From positions 6,238,501 to 6,302,500 of the forward strand of contig NC_092580.1 of assembly GCF_037975245.1 (NCBI RefSeq): DNA of 64,000 bases. Reading direction: 5' to 3'. The DNA is from Apostichopus japonicus (taxonomy: Eukaryota; Echinodermata; Holothuroidea; Aspidochirotida; Stichopodidae). The position numbers and the translations under genes are program-made. A model generated the notes under the pieces. The model saw nothing but the letters and a program-made list of their open reading frames with translations. It was not told the origin of the DNA and searched no databases. Shown here piece by piece: positions 62,001 through 64,000 of this stretch. Numbering within the stretch: the first letter of the stretch is position 1; every line of letters begins with the position of its first letter.

Positions 62001-63400
62001 AGAGGTTAAGGATTTTAAAGGTCATTACTATTGTCCACAAATAAATGCTGGGCAATCAAACAATGGTAATTGATGCTAAAACTACGGCAAGCATTTTATT
62101 GCCATCCTAAAAGCATTTTGCCAATAGAAATGTTTTATTGACTAACTTCTGACTCCTAAATGTCTGGGAATAATTCAAAGGCTAGGTACCTCAAGAATTG
62201 AGTACATTATTACTTTTAGAGTTTTTTAAGTCCCATGTTAGAATTGGCACAATATTACTGAATGACTTCAATATAGCAGTGTGAGATGATTTCAGTTTTT
62301 TTTTATTGTAAAATCCCAAAACAGTGCAGTATTGTTTACTTGAATGGCCATTTTTGCACTTTGCATAATGGAAACAAATACAAAGAAATGTTTAGAATGT
62401 TGGTTTTGCATGGAAAGTGATTAATACTAACAATGGCAAAATGTTTAAAATTTCTTTTTCATGAAGGAATGAATTATTATCCTTGAGTGGTACTTAGGTA
62501 TAAAATTATACAGTAAGCTGGTACCCAAATTACCTTTAACGTGTGATTAGTTTTATGTAATAGTATCCACAATTAAGAGAAACAAATCTCTGCTAGATTT
62601 GATGCAAAATTTCAAAGTTAAGGTTTGCACTTCCTTCTGGATATAACTAAGACCTGAAAAAACATAACCGGTGACTAACTAATGTAATGGGTGACTTAAT
62701 TTTAGCATCCTTAAGTTTTTTTTAAGAGGTACCCAAGTTTTGGCAAGCTAAAACTATGACAGATTTGAGAAAAAGTGTCTAGTAAGTTCTAACTGTGAAA
62801 GGTACTCTCATGGCAACATTGGTAGAATACCAGTGAGGCAGACAGTTGGAAACAAGGTTGGAAGCATGGACCGTAGCTGACTTTACCTTGATTAATTTCA
62901 AATCTATGATTTATCCAACAAATTGTTTATCCTGGCTGATCAACATGAAATAAAAACCCATTAAATTCCTTGCCACAAAAATCCCAGATATTCAACAAAA
63001 TCAAGTTTCTTTTACTTGTTGCTCTCGTTCATGAAAGGGGTGAGAGGTGAGCTGAACTGTTCATGCACCTTGTAGTATCTTTCTAGGATAGGTTTACTTC
63101 CAAGTATTATCAATGAATAAAGCAGTCAGTCATCCTAAGAAGCTCTTTAAAACTTGATCAGATAACATTTTATTCTTTTGATGAGTGCAAGTTTACACTA
63201 TAACAATTAACTTCCCAGAAAAAAAGCAGGTTACTTTTCACAACAAAAACCTTGGTAACAACTCGGAAGCCGCAAATGTTATTTTCCTTTAGTACACCAA
63301 TAACAGAAGCTGGCTTGTTCAGATTGATTCTTTAGAAACCTTTCAGCATTGGTTACCAAGAAAGCTCTCAGGTGTGAAATATAGTTCGGTTACTATGGAT
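59027..63400. other. Non-coding stretch, no gene recognised
   Basis: AT-rich, with a C-run near 59683-59695 and G-rich patches near 60421-60440 and 61490-61530. No convincing exon was found. Confidence 0.55.
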
Positions 63401-63410
63401 GTAGATATAG

Positions 63411-63638
63411 ACTTCCGGTCGCCTGTTAGGGTTTGATGAAGTGGCAAATTTGCGGTTATTGTTCCTGTTGATACCTTTTATTTAATTTTCAGAGAAAGTC
63501 TTTTGATTGGCCAGTAGGAGTGTTCAGATTTAGGGATTGATAACAAGGGGAAGAAGAAAAGGAAAATATGTCACTTCTCAGGGTGATTGCCACGGTAACA
63601 GTGTTTGATATATCAAAGAAATAAAATTCACTTCCGGT
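63411..63638. promoter_or_regulatory. Possible promoter or enhancer: two ETS sites and RFX-like site
   Basis: Two exact ACTTCCGGT sites (63411-63419 and 63630-63638), the complement of the strong ETS core ACCGGAAGT. Between them is an RFX X-box-like GATTGCCACGGTAACA (63585-63600). ETS pairs are common in promoters of broadly expressed animal genes. A good minus-strand donor at the window edge (63991-64000) hints at a gene starting just outside. Confidence 0.3.
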
Positions 63639-63990
63639 GAACTATGTGGTCGAATTGCACTAAGTGTTCTGCAGTGAAATTTTTCCTTAGCTATGGGGAT
63701 ATTATTCTTTAATAAACATAAATATATGTTAATTAGGAAAGATGGGTCATAGTTCATCGGTGTTAAACCACAACTTTACGCACACTTAAAATAACTAGAA
63801 GTCGACCAAGTTATCTTCTGAAATTTTTCTCTATTTGTAAATTGTTCTTAGACAATGAAGTGTCACAATATAGGGTGACAAAATGTTTCAGCGAGATAAA
63901 AATAAGAAGGCAGTACAAATACAAGCTATAAATTTTGATCATAACTGACCGTTGTGGCATCTTTTTAGCACGTTTATAGGCAATACATGT

Positions 63991-64000
63991 CACATACCTG
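63991..64000 (-). other. Possible splice donor of a gene beyond the right edge
   Basis: The last ten bases read CAG|GTATGTG on the minus strand, a near-consensus 5' splice site. If used, an exon ends at 63998 and the sequence to its left is intron. Only three exon bases are inside the window. Confidence 0.25.

Overview
This is a window of an animal nuclear genome: AT-rich, intron-bearing, and full of microsatellites, long G or C runs and short DNA transposons. No bacterial-type operon, CRISPR array, rRNA or intact tRNA gene was seen. The one gene I recognise is a tissue inhibitor of metalloproteinases (TIMP, netrin-like fold) on the minus strand. A marine invertebrate deuterostome fits best. 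An echinoderm, perhaps a sea cucumber (which use TIMP-like tensilins in their connective tissue), is plausible, but that is inference from one gene and repeat style.

The TIMP gene has four coding exons: 42511-42640, 36187-36570, 34089-34213 and 29299-29508. All splice sites are GT-AG and all phases agree (1, 1, 0), giving 282 codons plus a stop. The product has a signal peptide, the mature Cys-x-Cys N-terminus that chelates the metalloprotease zinc, and a C-terminal TIMP module. Two things are odd. About 54 extra proline-rich residues sit in the loop between the first two beta-strands (AB loop), and the C-domain cysteine pattern is changed while the mature total stays at 12. A phase-compatible cassette exon (40583-40699) and a 9-base microexon (33924-33932) may exist inside its introns.

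The remaining sequence is mostly repeats. A tRNA-derived SINE lies at 303-556, and a fragment of the same family at 14497-14622 is interrupted by a 491-bp hAT-like MITE. A 2.7-kb hAT-like element with a perfect 8-bp target-site duplication fills 2643-5373. Other elements are MITEs at 8614-8825, 25114-25481, 29657-30046 and 58660-59018, a TIR element with a 6-bp duplication at 21951-22404, and a Harbinger-type MITE at 34665-34845. A solo LTR at 57156-58330 carries an 11-unit, 27-bp GC-rich minisatellite that is open in several frames.

Other coding signals are tentative: a 43-codon three-exon small gene at 55927-56798 (+), a Cys-rich exon-like ORF at 16207-16440 (-), and an ETS/RFX-type motif cluster near 63.4-63.6 kb. 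Between these I see no recognisable genes. Most other open frames here are short and AT-rich or low in complexity, as expected by chance.
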